Part shown: in pieces, positions 23,201-36,689 of the stretch
How positions within the stretch are numbered: the first letter of the stretch is position 1
Layout: each line of letters opens with the position of its first letter
Assembly (NCBI GenBank): GCA_948144175.1
Contig: CANXME010002275.1
Span: forward strand, 2,670,001 to 2,734,000
Length of the DNA: 64,000 bases
DNA from: Closterium sp. NIES-65
Taxonomy: Eukaryota > Streptophyta > Zygnematophyceae > Desmidiales > Closteriaceae
Reading direction: 5' to 3'
The notes under the pieces: generated by a model
What the model saw: only the letters and a program-made list of their open reading frames with translations
What the model was told of the DNA's origin: nothing
Databases searched by the model: none
Made by a program: the position numbers and the translations under genes

Positions 23201-26200
23201 CCAACAGGCCAGCTGGTCCAGCCTGTCCGATTAACCAACAGGCTAGTTGGTCCAGGCGGTCCGATTGACCAATAGTCCAGTTGGTCCAGCCGGTCCAATT
23301 GAGCAACAGGCCAGATGGTCTAGCCAGTCCAATTAACCAACTGTCCAGTTGGTCCACCCGGTCCAATTGACTAACAGGCCAGTTGGTCCAGCCCGTCCAA
23401 TTGACCAACAGGCCAGTTGGGCCAGCTGGTCCGTTTGACCAACAATCCAGTTGGTCCAACTGGTCCAATTGACCAACAGGCCAGTTGGTCCAGCAAGTCC
23501 AATTGACCAACAGGCCTGTTGGGCCAGCCGGTCCGATTGACCAACAGTCCAGTTGGAACAACCGGTCCAATTGACCAACAGGCCAGTTGGTCGAGCCGGT
23601 CCAATTGACCAACAGTCCAGTTGGTCCAGCCGGTCCAGTTGACCAACAGTGCTGTTGGTCCAACCGGTCTAATTGACCAACAGGCCAGTTGGTCCAGCCG
23701 GTCCAATTGACAAACAGTCCAGTTAGTCCAGCCGGTCAAATTGACCTACAGGCGAGTTGGTCCAGCCGGTCCGATTGACCAACAGTCCAGTTGGTCCAAC
23801 CAGTCCAATTGACCAACAGGCCAGTTGGTCCAGCCGGTCCGAATGACCAACAGGCCAGTTGGTCCAGCCTGTCAGATTAACCAACAGGCCAGTTGGTCCA
23901 GGCGGTCCGATTGACCAACAGGTCAGTTGGTCCAGCCAGTCCGATTCACCATCAGGTCAGTGGTCCAGCCGGTCCGATTGACCAATAGTCAAGTAGGTCC
24001 AGCCGGTCCAATTGAGCAACAGGCCCGATGGTCTAGCTAGTCCAATTAACCAACAGTCCAGTTGGTCCACCTGGTCCAATTGACCAACAGGCCAGTTGGG
24101 CCAGCTGGTCCGATAGACCAACAGTCCAGTTGGAACAACTGGTCCAATTGACCAACAGGCCAGTTGGTCCAGCCGGTCCGAATTACCAACAGGCCAATTG
24201 GTCCAGCCTGTCCGATTGACCAACAGGCCAGTTGGTCCAGGCGGTTTAATTGACCAATAGGTCAGTGGTCTAGCCGGTCCAATTGACCAACAGTCCAGTT
24301 GGTCCACCGAGTCCAATTGACCAACAGGCCAGTTGGTCCAACTTGTCCAATTGACCAACAGGCCAGTTGGGCCAGCTGGTACGATTGACCAACAGTCCAC
24401 TTGGTCCAGCCGGTCCAATTGACCAACACGCCAGTTGGTCCAGCCGGTCCATTTGACCAACAGGCCAGTTGGTCCAGACGGTCCGATTGACCAACAGTCC
24501 AGTTGTTCCAACCGGTCCAATTGACCAACAGGCCAGTTGGTCCAGCCCGTCCAATTCACCAACAGTCCAGTTGGAACAACTGGTCCAATTGACCAACAGG
24601 CCAGTTGGTCCAGCCGGTCCGAATTACCAACAGGCCAATTGGTCCAGCCTGTCCGATTGACCAACAGGCCAGTTGGTCCAGGCGGTCCGATTGACCAATA
24701 GGTCAGTGGTCCAGCCGGTCCAATTGACCAACAGTCCAGTTGGTCCACCGAGTCCAATTGACCAACAGGCCAGTTGGTCCAACTGGTCCAATTGACCAAC
24801 CGGCCAGTTGGGCCAGCTGGTACGATTGACCAACAGTCCACTTGGTCCAGCCGGTCCAATTGACCAACACGCCAGTTGGTCCAGCCGGTCCATTTGACCA
24901 ACAGGCCAGTTGGTCCAGACGGTCCGATTGACCAACTGTCCAGTTGTTCCAACCGGTCCAATTGACCAACATGCCAGTTGGTCCAGCCCGTCCAATTCAC
25001 CAACAGTCCAATTGGGCCAGCCTGTCCGATTGACCAACAGGCCAGTTGGTCCAGCCGGTCCGATTGACCAACAGGCCAGTTGGTCCAGCCGGTCCAATTG
25101 ACCAACAAGCCAGTTGGTCCTGCCGGTCCAATTGACCAACACGCCAGTTGGGCCAGCCGGTCCGATTGACCAACAGTCCAGTTGGTCCAACCGGTCCAAT
25201 TGACCAACACGCTAGTGGGTCGAGCCGGTCCAATTGACCAACAGTCCAGTTGGTCCAGCCAGTCCTATTGACCAACAGTCCAGTTGGTCCAGCCGGTCCA
25301 ATTGATCAACAGGCTAGTTGGTCCATCCGGTCCAATTGACCAACTGTCCAGTTGGTCCAACCGGTCCAATTGACCATCATGCTAGTTAGTCTAGCCGGAC
25401 CAATTGACCAACAGGCGAGTTGGTCCAGCCGGTCCAATTGACCAACAGTCCAGTTGGTCCAACCAGTCCGATTGACCAACAGTCCACATGGTCCAACTAG
25501 ACGAATTGACCAACAGTCCAGTTGGTCCAGCCGGTCCAATTGACCAACAGTCCAGTTGGTCCAGCCGGTCCAATTGACCAACAGTCCAGTTGGTCCAGCC
25601 TGTCCAATTGACCAACAGGCCAGTTGGTCCAGCCAGTCCAATTGACCAACAGTCCAGTTGGTCTAGCTGGTCCAACTGAACATCATGCTAGTTGGTCCAG
25701 CCAGACCAATTGACCAACAGTCGAGTTGGTCCAGCCGGTCCGATTGACCAACAGTCTAATTGGTCCAACCAGTCCAATTGACCAACAGGCCAGTTGGTCC
25801 AGCCGGTCCGAATGACCAACAGGCCAGCTGGTCCAGCCTGTCCGATTAACCAATAGGCTAGTTGGTCACGCGGTCCGATTGACCAACAGGTCAGTGGTCC
25901 AGCCGGTCCGATTGACCAATAGTCCAGTTGTTCCAGCCGGTCCAATTGAGCAACAGGCTAGATGGTCTAGCCAGTCCAATTAACCAACTGTCCTGTTGGT
26001 CCACCCGGTCCAATTGACTAACAGGCCAGTTGGTCCAGCCCGTCCAATTGACCAACAGGCCAGTTGGGCCAGCTGGTCCGTTTGACCAACAATCCAGTTG
26101 GTCCAACTGGTCCAATTGACCAACAGGCCAGTTGGTCCAGCAGGTCCAATTGACCAACAGGCCTGTTGGGCCAGCCGGTCGGATTGACCAACAGTCCAGT

Positions 26201-26268
26201 TGGAACAACCGGTCCAATTGACCAACAGGCCAGTTGGTCGAGCCGGTCCAATTGACCAACAGTCCAGT
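17233..26268. repeat. Satellite array with a 3,702-bp higher-order repeat
   Basis: A-orientation 34-bp monomers organised in a larger unit. Positions 17233-20934 recur at 20935-24636 with an exact offset of 3,702, and recur again from 24637. The third copy follows the first two to about 25715, then skips about 1,055 bp and continues as the later part of the unit. Differences between copies one and two are scattered single bases. 3,702 is 109 monomers minus 4 bp. A sub-duplication of about 440 bp (near 20498 and 20936) lies inside. One strand has no stop codon, producing frames up to 417 codons that I do not consider genes. Confidence 0.9.
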
Positions 26269-29199
26269 TGGTCCAGCCGGTCCAGTTGACCAACAGTCCT
26301 GTTGGTCCAGCCGGTCTAATTGACCAAAAGGCCAGTTGGTCCAGCCGGTCCAATTGACCAACAGTCCAGTTAGTCCAGCCGGTCAAATTGACCTACAGGC
26401 GAGTTGGTCCAGCCGGTCCGATTGACCAACAGTCCAGTTGGTCCAACCAGTCCAATTGACCAACAGGCCAGTTGGTCCAGCCGGTCCGAATGACCAACAG
26501 GCCAGTTTGTCCAGCCTGTCCGATTAACCAACAGGCTAGTTGGTCCAGGCGGTCCGATTGACCAACAGGTCAGTTGGTCCAGCCAGTCCGATTGACCATC
26601 AGGTCAGTGGTCCAGCCGGTCCGATTGATCAATAGTCAAGTAGGTCCAGCCGGTCCAATTGAGCAACAAGCCAGATGGTCTAGCCGGTCCAATTAACCAA
26701 CAGTCCAGTTGGTCCACCTGGTCCAATTGACCAACAGGCCAGTTGGGCCAGCTGGTCCGATTGACCAACAGTCCAGTTGGAACAACTGGTCCAATTGACC
26801 AACAGGCCAGTTGGTCCAGCCGGTCCGAATTACCAACAGGCCAATTGGTCCAGCCTGTCCAATTGACCAACAGGCCAGTTGGTCCAGGCGGTCCGATTGA
26901 CCAATAGGTCAGTGGTCTAGCCGATCCAATTGACCAACTGTCCAGTTGGTCCACCGAGTCCAATTGACCTACAGGCCAGTTGGTCCAACTGGTCCAATTG
27001 ACCAACAGGCCAGTTGGGCCAGCTGGTACGATTGACCAACAGTCCACTTGGTCCAGCCGGTCCAATAGACCAACACGCCAGTTGGTCCAGCCGGTCCATT
27101 TGACCAACAGGCCAGTTGGTCCAGACGGTCCGATTGACCAACAGTCCAGTTGTTCCAACCGGTCCAATTGACCAATAGGCCAGTTGGTCCAGCCCGTCCA
27201 ATTCACCAACAGTCCAGTTGGGCCAGCCTGTCCGATTGACCAACAGGCCAGTTGGTCCAGCCGGTCCGATTGACCAACAGGCCAGTTGGTCCAGCCGGTC
27301 CAATTGACCAACAGGCCAGTTGGTCCAGCCGGTCCAATTGACCAACACGCCAGTTGAGCCAGCCGGTCCGATTGACCAACAGTCCAGTTGGTCCAACCGG
27401 TCCAATTGACCAACAGGCTAGTGGGTCGAGCCGGTCCAATTGACCAACAGTCCAGTTGGTCCAGCCGGTCCTATTGACCAACAGTCCACTTGGTCCAGCC
27501 GGTCCAATTGACCAACAGTCCAGTTGGTCCAGCCGGTCCAATTGACCAACTGTCCAGTTGGTCCAACCGGTCCAAATGACCATCAGGCTAGTTAGTCCAG
27601 CCGGACCAATTGACCAACAGGCGAGTTGGTCCAGCCGGTCCAATTGACCAACAGTCCAGTTGGTCCAACTAGTCCGATTGACCAACAGTCCACATGGTCC
27701 AACCGGACGAATTGACCAACAGTCCAGTTGGTCCAGCCGGTCCAATTGACCAACAGTCCAGTTGGTCCAGCCGGTCCAATTGACCAACAGTCCAGTTGGT
27801 CCAGCCTGTCCAATTGACCAACAGGCCAGTTGGTCCAGCCAGTCCAATTGACCAACAGTCCAGTTGGTCTAGCTAGTCCAATTGAACATCATGCTAGTTG
27901 GTCAAGCCAGACCAATTGACCAACAGTCGAGTTGGTCCAGCCGGTCCGATTGACTAACAGTCCAATTGGTCCAACCAGTCCAATTGACCAACAGGCTAGT
28001 TGGTCCAGCCGGTCCGAATGACCAACAGGCCAGTTGGTCCAGCCTGTCTGATTAACCAATAGGCCAGTTGGTCCAGGCGGTCCGATTGACCAACAGGTCA
28101 GTTGGTCCAGCCAGTCCGATTAACCAACAGGTCACTGGTCCAGCTGGTCCGATTGACCAATAGTCAAGTAGGTCCAGCCGGTCCAAATGAGCAACAGGCC
28201 AGATGGTCTAGCCGGTCCAAATAACCAACAGTCCAGTTGGTCCACCTGGTCCAATTGACCAACAGGCCAGTTGGTCCACCGAGTCCAATTGACCAACAGG
28301 CCAGTTGGTCCAACTGGTCCAATTGACCAACAGGCCAGTTGGGCCAGCTGGTACGATTGACCAACAGTCCAGTTGGTCCAGCCGGTCCAATTGACCAACA
28401 CGCCAGTTGGTCCAGCCAGTCCATTTGACCAACAGGCCAGTTGGTCCACACGGTCCGATTGACCAACAGTCCAGTTGTTCCAACCGGTCCAATTGACCAA
28501 CAGGCCAGTTGGTCCAGCCCGTCCAATTCACCAACAGTCCAGTTGGGCCAGCCTGTCCGATTGACCAACAGGCCAGTTGGTCCAGACGGTCCGATTGACC
28601 AACAGGCCAGTTGGTCCAGCCGGTCCAATTGACCAACAGGCCAGTTGGTCCAGCCGGTCCAATTGACCAACACGCCAGTTGGGCCAGCCGGTCCGATTGA
28701 CCAACAGTCCAGTTGGTCCAACCGGTCCAATTGACCAACAGGCTAGTGGGTCGAGCCGGTCCAATTGACCAACAGTCCAGTTGGTCCAGCCGGTCCTATT
28801 GACCAACAGTCCAGTTGGTCCAGCCGATCCAATTGACCAACGGGCTAGTTGGTCCAGCCGGTCCAATTGACCAACTGTCCAGTTGGTCCAACCGGTCCAA
28901 TTGACCATCAGGCTAGTTAGTCCAGCCGGACCAATTGACCAACAGGCGAGTTGGTCCAGCCGGTCCAATTGACCAACAGTCCAGTTGGTCCAACCGGTCC
29001 GATTGACCAATAGGCCAGTTTGTCCAGCCGGTCCGAATGACCAACAGGCCAGTTGGTCCAGCCTATCCGATTGACCAACAGGCCAGTTGGTCCAGCCGGT
29101 CCGATTGACCAACAGGTCAGTTGGTCCAGCCAGTCCGATTGACCAACAGGTCAGTGGTCCAGCCGGTTTTATTGACCAAAAGTCTAGTTGGTCCAGCCG

Positions 29200-32100
29200 G
29201 TCCAATTGAGCAACAGGCCAGATGGTCTAGCCGGTCCAATTAACCAACAGTCCAGTTGGTCCACCCGGTCCAATTGACCAACAGGCCAGTTGGTCCAGAC
29301 GGTCCAATTGACCAACAGGCCAGTTGGGCCAGCTAGTCCGATTGACCAACAGTCCAGTTGGTCCAACCGAACCAATTGACCAACACGCTAGTTGGTCCAG
29401 CCGGTCCATTTAACCAACAGGCCAGTTGGTCCTGCCGGTCCGATTGACCAACAGTCCAGTTGGTCAAACTGGTCCAATTGACCAACAGGCCAGTTGGTCC
29501 AGCCGGTCGAATTGACCAACAGGCCAGTTGGTCCAACAGGTCCAATTGACCAACAGGCCAATTGGTCCAACCGGTCCAATTGACCAACAGGCCTGTTGGT
29601 CAAGCCGGTCCAATTGACCAACAGGCTTGTTGGTCCAGCCGGTCTGATTAACCAACAGTCTAGTTGGTCCAACCGGTCCGCTTCACCAACAGGCCAGCTG
29701 GTCCAGCCGGTCCAATTGACCAACCCTCCAGTTGGTCCAGCCGGTCCAATGGACCAACAGTTTAGTTGGTCCAGCCTGTCCGAATGACCGACAGGCCAGT
29801 TCATCCAGCCTGTCCGATTGACCAACAGGCCAGTTGGTCCAACCGGTCCAAATGACCAACTGGCTAGTTGGTCCAGCCGGTCCAATTCACCAAAAGGCGA
29901 GTTGGGCCAGCTTGTCCGATTGACCAATAGGCCAGTTGGTCCAACCGGTCCGATTGACCAACAGGCCAGTTTGTCCAGCCTATCCGATTGACCAGCAGGC
30001 TAGGTGGTCCAGCTGGTCCAATTGACCAACAGGCCAGTAGGTCCAGCCTGTCCAATTGACCAACAGGCCAATTGGTCCAGCCGGTCCAATTGACCAATAC
30101 GCGACTTGGTCCAGACGGTCCGATTGACCAACAGTCCAGTTGGTCCAACCGGTCCAATGGACCAACACGCCAGTTGGTCCAGCCGGTCCAATTGACCAAC
30201 AGTCAAGTTGGTCCAGCCGGTCCGATTGACCAACAGGCCAGTTTGTCCAGCCTATCCGATTGACCAGCAGGCTAGGTGGTCCAGCTGGTCCAATTGACCA
30301 ACAGGCCAGTAGGTCCAGCCTGTCCAATTGACCAACAGGCCAATTGGTCCAGCCGGTCCAATTGACCAATACGCGACTTGGTCCAGACGGTCCGATTGAC
30401 CAACAGTCCAGTTGGTCCAACCGGTCCAATGGACCAACACGCCAGTTGGTCCAGCCGGTCCAATTGACCAATAGTCCAGTTGGGCAAGCCTGTCTGATTG
30501 ACCAACAAGCCCGTTTGTCCAGCCGGTCCGATTGACCAACAGGACAGTTGGTCCAGCTGGTCCAATTGACCAACAGGCCAGTTGGTCGAGCTGGTCCAAT
30601 TAACCAACAGGCCAGTTGGGCCAGCTGGTCCGATTGACCAACAATCCAGTTGGTCCAACCGAACCAATTGACCAACACGCCAGTTGGTCCAGCCGGTCCA
30701 TTTAACCAATAGGCTAGTTGGTCCAGCCTGTCCGAATGACCGACAGGCCAGTTCATCCAACCTGTCCGATTGACCAACAGGCCAGTTGGTCCAACCGGTC
30801 CAAATGACCAACTGGCTAGTTGGTCCAGCCGGTCCAATCGACCAAAAGGCGAGTTGGGCCAGCCTGTCCGATTGACCAATAGGCCAGTTGGTCCAGCCGG
30901 TCCGATTGACCAACAGGCCAGTTGGTCCAGCCTATCTGATTGACCGACAGGCTAGTTGGTCCAGCTGGTCCAATTGACCAACAGGCCAGTAGGTCCAGCC
31001 TATCCAATTGACCAACAGGCCAATTGGTCCAGCCGGTCCAATTGAGCAACAGGCCAGATGGTCTAGCCGGTCCAATTAACCAACAGTCCAGTTGGTCCAC
31101 CCGGTCCAATTGACCAACAGGCCAGTTGGTCCAGACGGTCCAATTGACCAACAGGCCAGTTGGGCCAGCTAGTCCGATTGACCAACAGTCCAGTTGGTCC
31201 AACCGAACCAATTGACCAACACGCCAGTTGGTCCAGCCGGTCCATTTAACCAACAGGCCAGTTGGTCCTGCCGGTCCGATTGACCAACAGTCCAGTTGGT
31301 CCAACTGGTCCAATTGACCAACAGGCCAGTTGGTCCAGCCGGTCGAATTGACCAACAGGCCAGTTGGTCCAACAGGTCCAATTGACCAACAGGCCAATTG
31401 GTCCAACCGGTCCAATTGACCAACAGGCCTGTTGGTCCAGCCGGTCCAATTGACCAACAGGCTTGTTGGTCCAGCCGGTCTGATTAACCAACAGTCTAGT
31501 TGGTCCAACCGGTCCACTTCACCAACAGGCCAGCTGGTCCAGCCGGTCCAATTTACCAACCCTCCAGTTGGTCCAGCCGGTCCAATGGACCAACAGTTTA
31601 GTTGGTCCAGCCTGTCCGAATGACCGACAGGCCAGTTCATCCAGCCTGTCCGATTGACCAACAGGCCAGTTGGTCCAACCGGTCCAAATGACCAACTGGC
31701 TAGTTGGTCCAGCCGGTCCAATTCACCAAAAGGCGAGTTGGGCCAGCTTGTCCGATTGACCAATAGGCCAGTTGGTCCAGCCGGTCCGATTGACCAACAG
31801 GCCAGTTTGTCCAGCCTATCCGATTGACCAGCAGGCTAGGTGGTCCAGCTGGTCCAATTGACCAACAGGCCAGTAGGTCCAGCCTGTCCACTTGACCAAC
31901 AGGCCAATTGGTCCAGCCGGTCCAATTGACCAATACGCGACTTGGTCCAGACGGTCCGATTGACCAACAGTCCAGTTGGTCCAACCGGTCCAATGGACCA
32001 ACACGCCAGTTGGTCCAGCCGGTCCAATTGACCAACAGTCAAGTTGGTCCAGCCGGTCTGATTGACCAACAGGCCAGTTTGTCCAGCCTATCCGATTGAC

Positions 32101-32870
32101 CAGCAGGCTAGGTGGTCCAGCTTGTCCAATTGACCAACAGGCCAGTAGGTCCAGCCTGTCCAATTGACCAACAGGCCAATTGGTCCAGCCGGTCCAATTG
32201 ACCAATACGCGACTTGGTCCAGACGGTCCGATTGACCAACAGTCCAGTTGGTCCAACCGGTCCAATGGACCAACACGCCAGTTGGTCCAGCCGGTCCAAT
32301 TGACCAATAGTCCAGTTGGGCAAGCCTGTCTGATTGACCAACAAGCCCGTTTGTCCAGCCGGTCCGATTGACCAACAGGCCAGTTGGTCCAGCTGGTCCA
32401 ATTGACCAACAGGCCAGTTGGTCGAGCTGGTCCAATTGACCAACAGGCCAGTTGGGCCAGCTGGTCCGATTGACCAACAATCCAGTTGGTCCAACCGAAC
32501 CAATTGACCAACACGCCAGTTGCTCCAGCCGGTCCATCTAACCAATAGGCCAGTTGGTCCAGCCTATCCGAATGACCGACAGGCCAGTTCATCCAACCTG
32601 TCCGATTGACCAACAGGCCAGTTGGTCCAACCGGTCCAAATGACCAACTGGCTAGTTGGTCCAGCCGGTCCAATTGACCAAAAGGCGAGTTGGGCCAGCC
32701 TGTCCGATTGACCAATAGGCCAGTTGGTCCAGCCGGTCCGATTGACCAACAGGCCAGTTGGTCCAGCCTATCTGATTGACCAACAGGCTAGTTGGTCCAG
32801 CTGGTCCAATTGACCAACAGGCCAGTAGGTCCAGCCTATCCAATTGACCAACAGGCCAATTGGTCCAGCC
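29200..32870. repeat. 1,836-bp (54-monomer) tandem HOR, two copies
   Basis: Segments in about 29200-31035 recur at about 31036-32870 with an offset of exactly 1,836, which is 54 x 34. A smaller 272-bp (8-monomer) duplication lies within, for example near 30000 and 30272 and again near 31836 and 32108. The two copies differ by substitutions and local gains or losses of whole monomers. Confidence 0.82.
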
Positions 32871-34199
32871 GGTCCAATTGACCAACACGCGAGTTGGTCC
32901 AGACGGTCCGATTGACCAACAATCTAGTTGGTCCAACCGGTCCAATTGACCAACACGCCAGTTGGTCCAGCCGGTCCAATTTTCCAACAGTCAAGTTGGT
33001 CCAGCCGGTCCAATTGACCAATATTCCAGTTGGGCAAGCCTGTCGGATTGACCAACAAGCCCGTTTGTCTAGCCGGTCCGATTGACCAACAGGCCAGTTG
33101 GTCTAGCCGGTCCAATTGACCAAAAGGCCAGTTGGGCCGGCCGGTCCAATTGACCAACAGTCCAGTTGGTCCAACCGATCCAATTGACCAACAGGCCAGT
33201 TGGTCTAGCCAGTCCAATTGACCAACAGTCAAGTTGGTCCAGCCGGTCCAATTGACCAACAGTCCAGTTGGTCCAACCGGTCTAATTGACCAACAAGCCA
33301 GATGGTCTTGCCAATCCAATTGACCAACAGTCCAGTTGGTCCAACCGGTCCAATTGACCAACAGGCCAGTTGGTCCAGCCGTTCCAATTAACCAATAGGC
33401 CAGTTGGGCCAGCCGGGCCAATTGACCAACGGTCCAGTTGGTCCAACCGGTCCTATTTACCAACAGGCCAGTTGGTCGAGCCGGTCCAATTGACCAACAG
33501 TCCAGTTGGTCCAGCCGGTCCGATTGACCAACAGTCCAGTTGGTCCAGCCGGTCCAATTGACCAACAGGCGAGTTGGTCCAGCCGGTCCAATTGACCAAC
33601 AGTCCAGTTGGTCCAGCCGGTCCAAATGACCAACAGTCCAGGTGGTCCAGCCGGTCCAATTGACCAACAGTTCAGTTGGTCCAGCCGGTCCGATTGACCA
33701 ACAGTCTAGTTGGTCCAGCCGGTCCAATTGACCAACAGGCCAATTGGTCCAGCCGGTCCAATTGACCAACAGTCCAGTTGGTCCATCCGATCCAATTGAC
33801 CAACACGCCAGTTGGTCGAGCCGGTCCAATTGACCAACGGTCAAGTTGGTCCAACCGGTCCAATTGACCAACAGTCTAGTTGGGCCAGCCTGTCGGATTG
33901 ACCAACAAGCCATTTGGTCCAGCCGGTCCGATTGACCAACAGGCCAGTTTGTCCAGCCGGTCCAATTGACTAACAGGCAAGTTGGTCCAGCCATTCCAAT
34001 TGACCAACAGGCCAATTGGGGCAGCCGGTCCGATTGACCAACAGTCCAGTTGGTCCAACCGGTCAAATTGACCTACAGACCAGTTGGTCCAGCCGGTCCA
34101 ATTGACCAACAGTCCAGTTGGTCCAGCCGGTCCAATTGACCAACAGGCCAGTTGGTCCCGCCGGTCCAATTGACCAACAGTCCAGTTGGTCCAGCCGGT

Positions 34200-36450
34200 C
34201 CAATTGACCAACAGTCCAGTTGGTCCAACCAGTCGAATTGACCAACAGGCCAGCTGGTCCAGCCGGTCCAATTGACCAATTGGCCAGTTGGGCCAGCCGG
34301 TCCGATTGACCAACACTCCAGTTGGTCCAACCGGTCCAATTTACCAACAGGCCAGTTGGTCTTGCCGTTCCAATTGACCAAGAGGCCAGATGGTCTAGCC
34401 GGTCCGGTTGACCAACAGGCTAGTTGGTCCAACAGGTCCAATTGAGCAACAGGCCAGTTGGTCCAGCTAGTCCGATTGACAAATAGTCCAGTTGGTCCAG
34501 CCGGTCCAATTGACCAGCAGGCCAGTTGGTCCAGCAGGACCAATTGACCAACAGGCCAGTTGGTCCAGCCGGTCCGATTGACCAACGGTCCAGTTGGTCC
34601 AACCGGTCCAATTGACCAACAGGCCAGTTGGTCCAGCCAGTCCGATTGACCAACAGGCCAGTTGGTCCAGCCTGTCTGTTCGACCAACAGGCCAGTTGGT
34701 CCAGCCGGTCCGATTAACCAACAGGTCAGTTGGTCCAGCTGGTCCGATTGACCAACAGGTTAGTGGTCCAGCCGGTCCGATTGACCAATAGTCCAGTTGG
34801 TCTAGCCGGTCCAATTGACCAACAGGCCAGATGGTCTAGCCGGTCCAATCGACCAACAGTCCAGTTGGTCTAGCCGGTCCAATTGACCAACAATCCTGTT
34901 GGTCCAGCCGGTCCAATTGACCAATAGTCCAGTTGGTCCAGCCGGTCCAATTGACCAATAGGTCAGCTGGTCTAGCCAGTCCAATTGACCAACAGTCCAG
35001 TTGGTCCAGCCGGTCCAATTGACCAATAGGCCAGATGGTCTAGCCGGTCCAATTGACCAACAGGCCAGCTGGTCCAGCCGGTCCAATTGACCAACAGGCC
35101 AGTTGGGCCAGCCGGTCCGATTGACCAACACTCCAGTTGGTCCAACCGGTCCGATTGACCAACATGCCAGTTGGTCTAGCCGGTCCGATTGACCAACAGA
35201 CCAGTTGGTCTAGCCGGTCCAATTGACCAACAGGCAAGTTGGTTAAGCCGGTCCAATTGACCAACAAGCCGGTTGGTCCAGCTGGTCCGATTGACCAACA
35301 GTCCAGTTGGTCCAGCCGGTCCAATTGACCAGCAGGCCAGTTGGTCCAGCCGGACCAATTGACCAACAGGCCTGTTGGTCCAGCCGGTCCGATTGACCAA
35401 CAGTCCAGTTGGTCCAACCGGTCCAATTGACCAACAGGCCAGTTGGTCCAGCCAGTCCGATTGACCAACAGGCCAGTTGGTCCAGCCTGTCTGATCGACC
35501 AACAGGCCAGTTGGTCCAGCCGGTCCGATTAACCAACAGGTCAGTTGGTCCAGCTGGTCCGATTGACCAACAGGTTAGTGGTCCAGCCGGTCCGATTGAC
35601 CAATAGTCCAGTTGGTCTAGCCGGTCCAATTGACCAACAGGCCAGATGGTCTAGCCGGTCCAATCGACCAACAGTCCAGTTGGTCTAGCCGGTCCAATTG
35701 ACCAACAGTCCTGTTGGTCCAGCCGGTCCAATTGACCAATAGTCCAGTTGGTCCAGCCGGTCCAATTGACGAATAGGTCAGCTGGTCTAGCCAGTCCAAT
35801 TGACCAACAGTCCAGTTGGTCCAGCCGGTCCAATTGACCAATAGGCCAGATGGTCTAGCCGGTCCAATTGACCAACAGGCCAGCTGGTCCAGCCGGTCCA
35901 ATTGACCAACAGGCCAGTTGGGCCAGCCGGTCCGATTGACCAACACTCCAGTTGGTCCAACCGGTCCGATTGACCAACAGGCTAGTTTGTCTAGCCGGTC
36001 CGATTGACCAACAGACCAGTTGGTCTAGCCGGTCCAATTGACCAACAAGCAAGTTGGTTAAGCCGGTCCAATTGACCAACAAGCCGGTTGGTCCAGCTGG
36101 TCCGATTGACCAACAGTCCAGTTGGTCCAGGCGGTCCAATTGACCAGCAGGCCAGTTGGTCCAGCCGGACTAATTGACCAACAAGCCAGTTGGTCCAGCC
36201 GGTCCAATTGACCAACAGGCCAGTTGGTCAAACCGGTCTGATTGACCAACAGGCCAGTTGGTCTAGCCAGTCCGATTGACCAACAGGCCAGTTGGTCCAG
36301 CCGGTCCGATTGACCAACAGGCCAGTTGGTCCAGCCGGTCCGATTAACCAACAGGTCAGTTGGTCCAGCTGGTCCGATTGACCAACAGGTTAGTGGTCCA
36401 GCCGGTCCGATTGACCAATAGTCCAGTTGGTCTAGTCGGTCCAATTGACC
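34200..36450. repeat. 815-bp tandem HOR, about three copies
   Basis: The same ordered set of variant monomers ends at about 34814, 35629 and 36444, giving two steps of 815 bp (24 monomers minus 1 bp). The third copy is more altered in its first half. The same series appears in the second 21.5-kb unit at about 56254, 57069 and 57884. Confidence 0.8.
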
Positions 36451-36689
36451 AACAGGCCAGATGGTCTAGCCGGTCCAATTGACCAACAGTCCAGTTGGTC
36501 TAGCCGGTCCAATTGACCAACAGTCTAGTTGGTCCAACCGGACCAATTCACCAACAGTCCAGTTGGTCCAACCGGTCCAATTGACCAACAGGCCAGTTGG
36601 TCCCGCCGGTCCAATTGACCAACAGTCCAGTTGGTCCAGCCGGTCCAATTGACCAACAGTCCAGTTGGTCCAACCAGTCGAATTGACCA

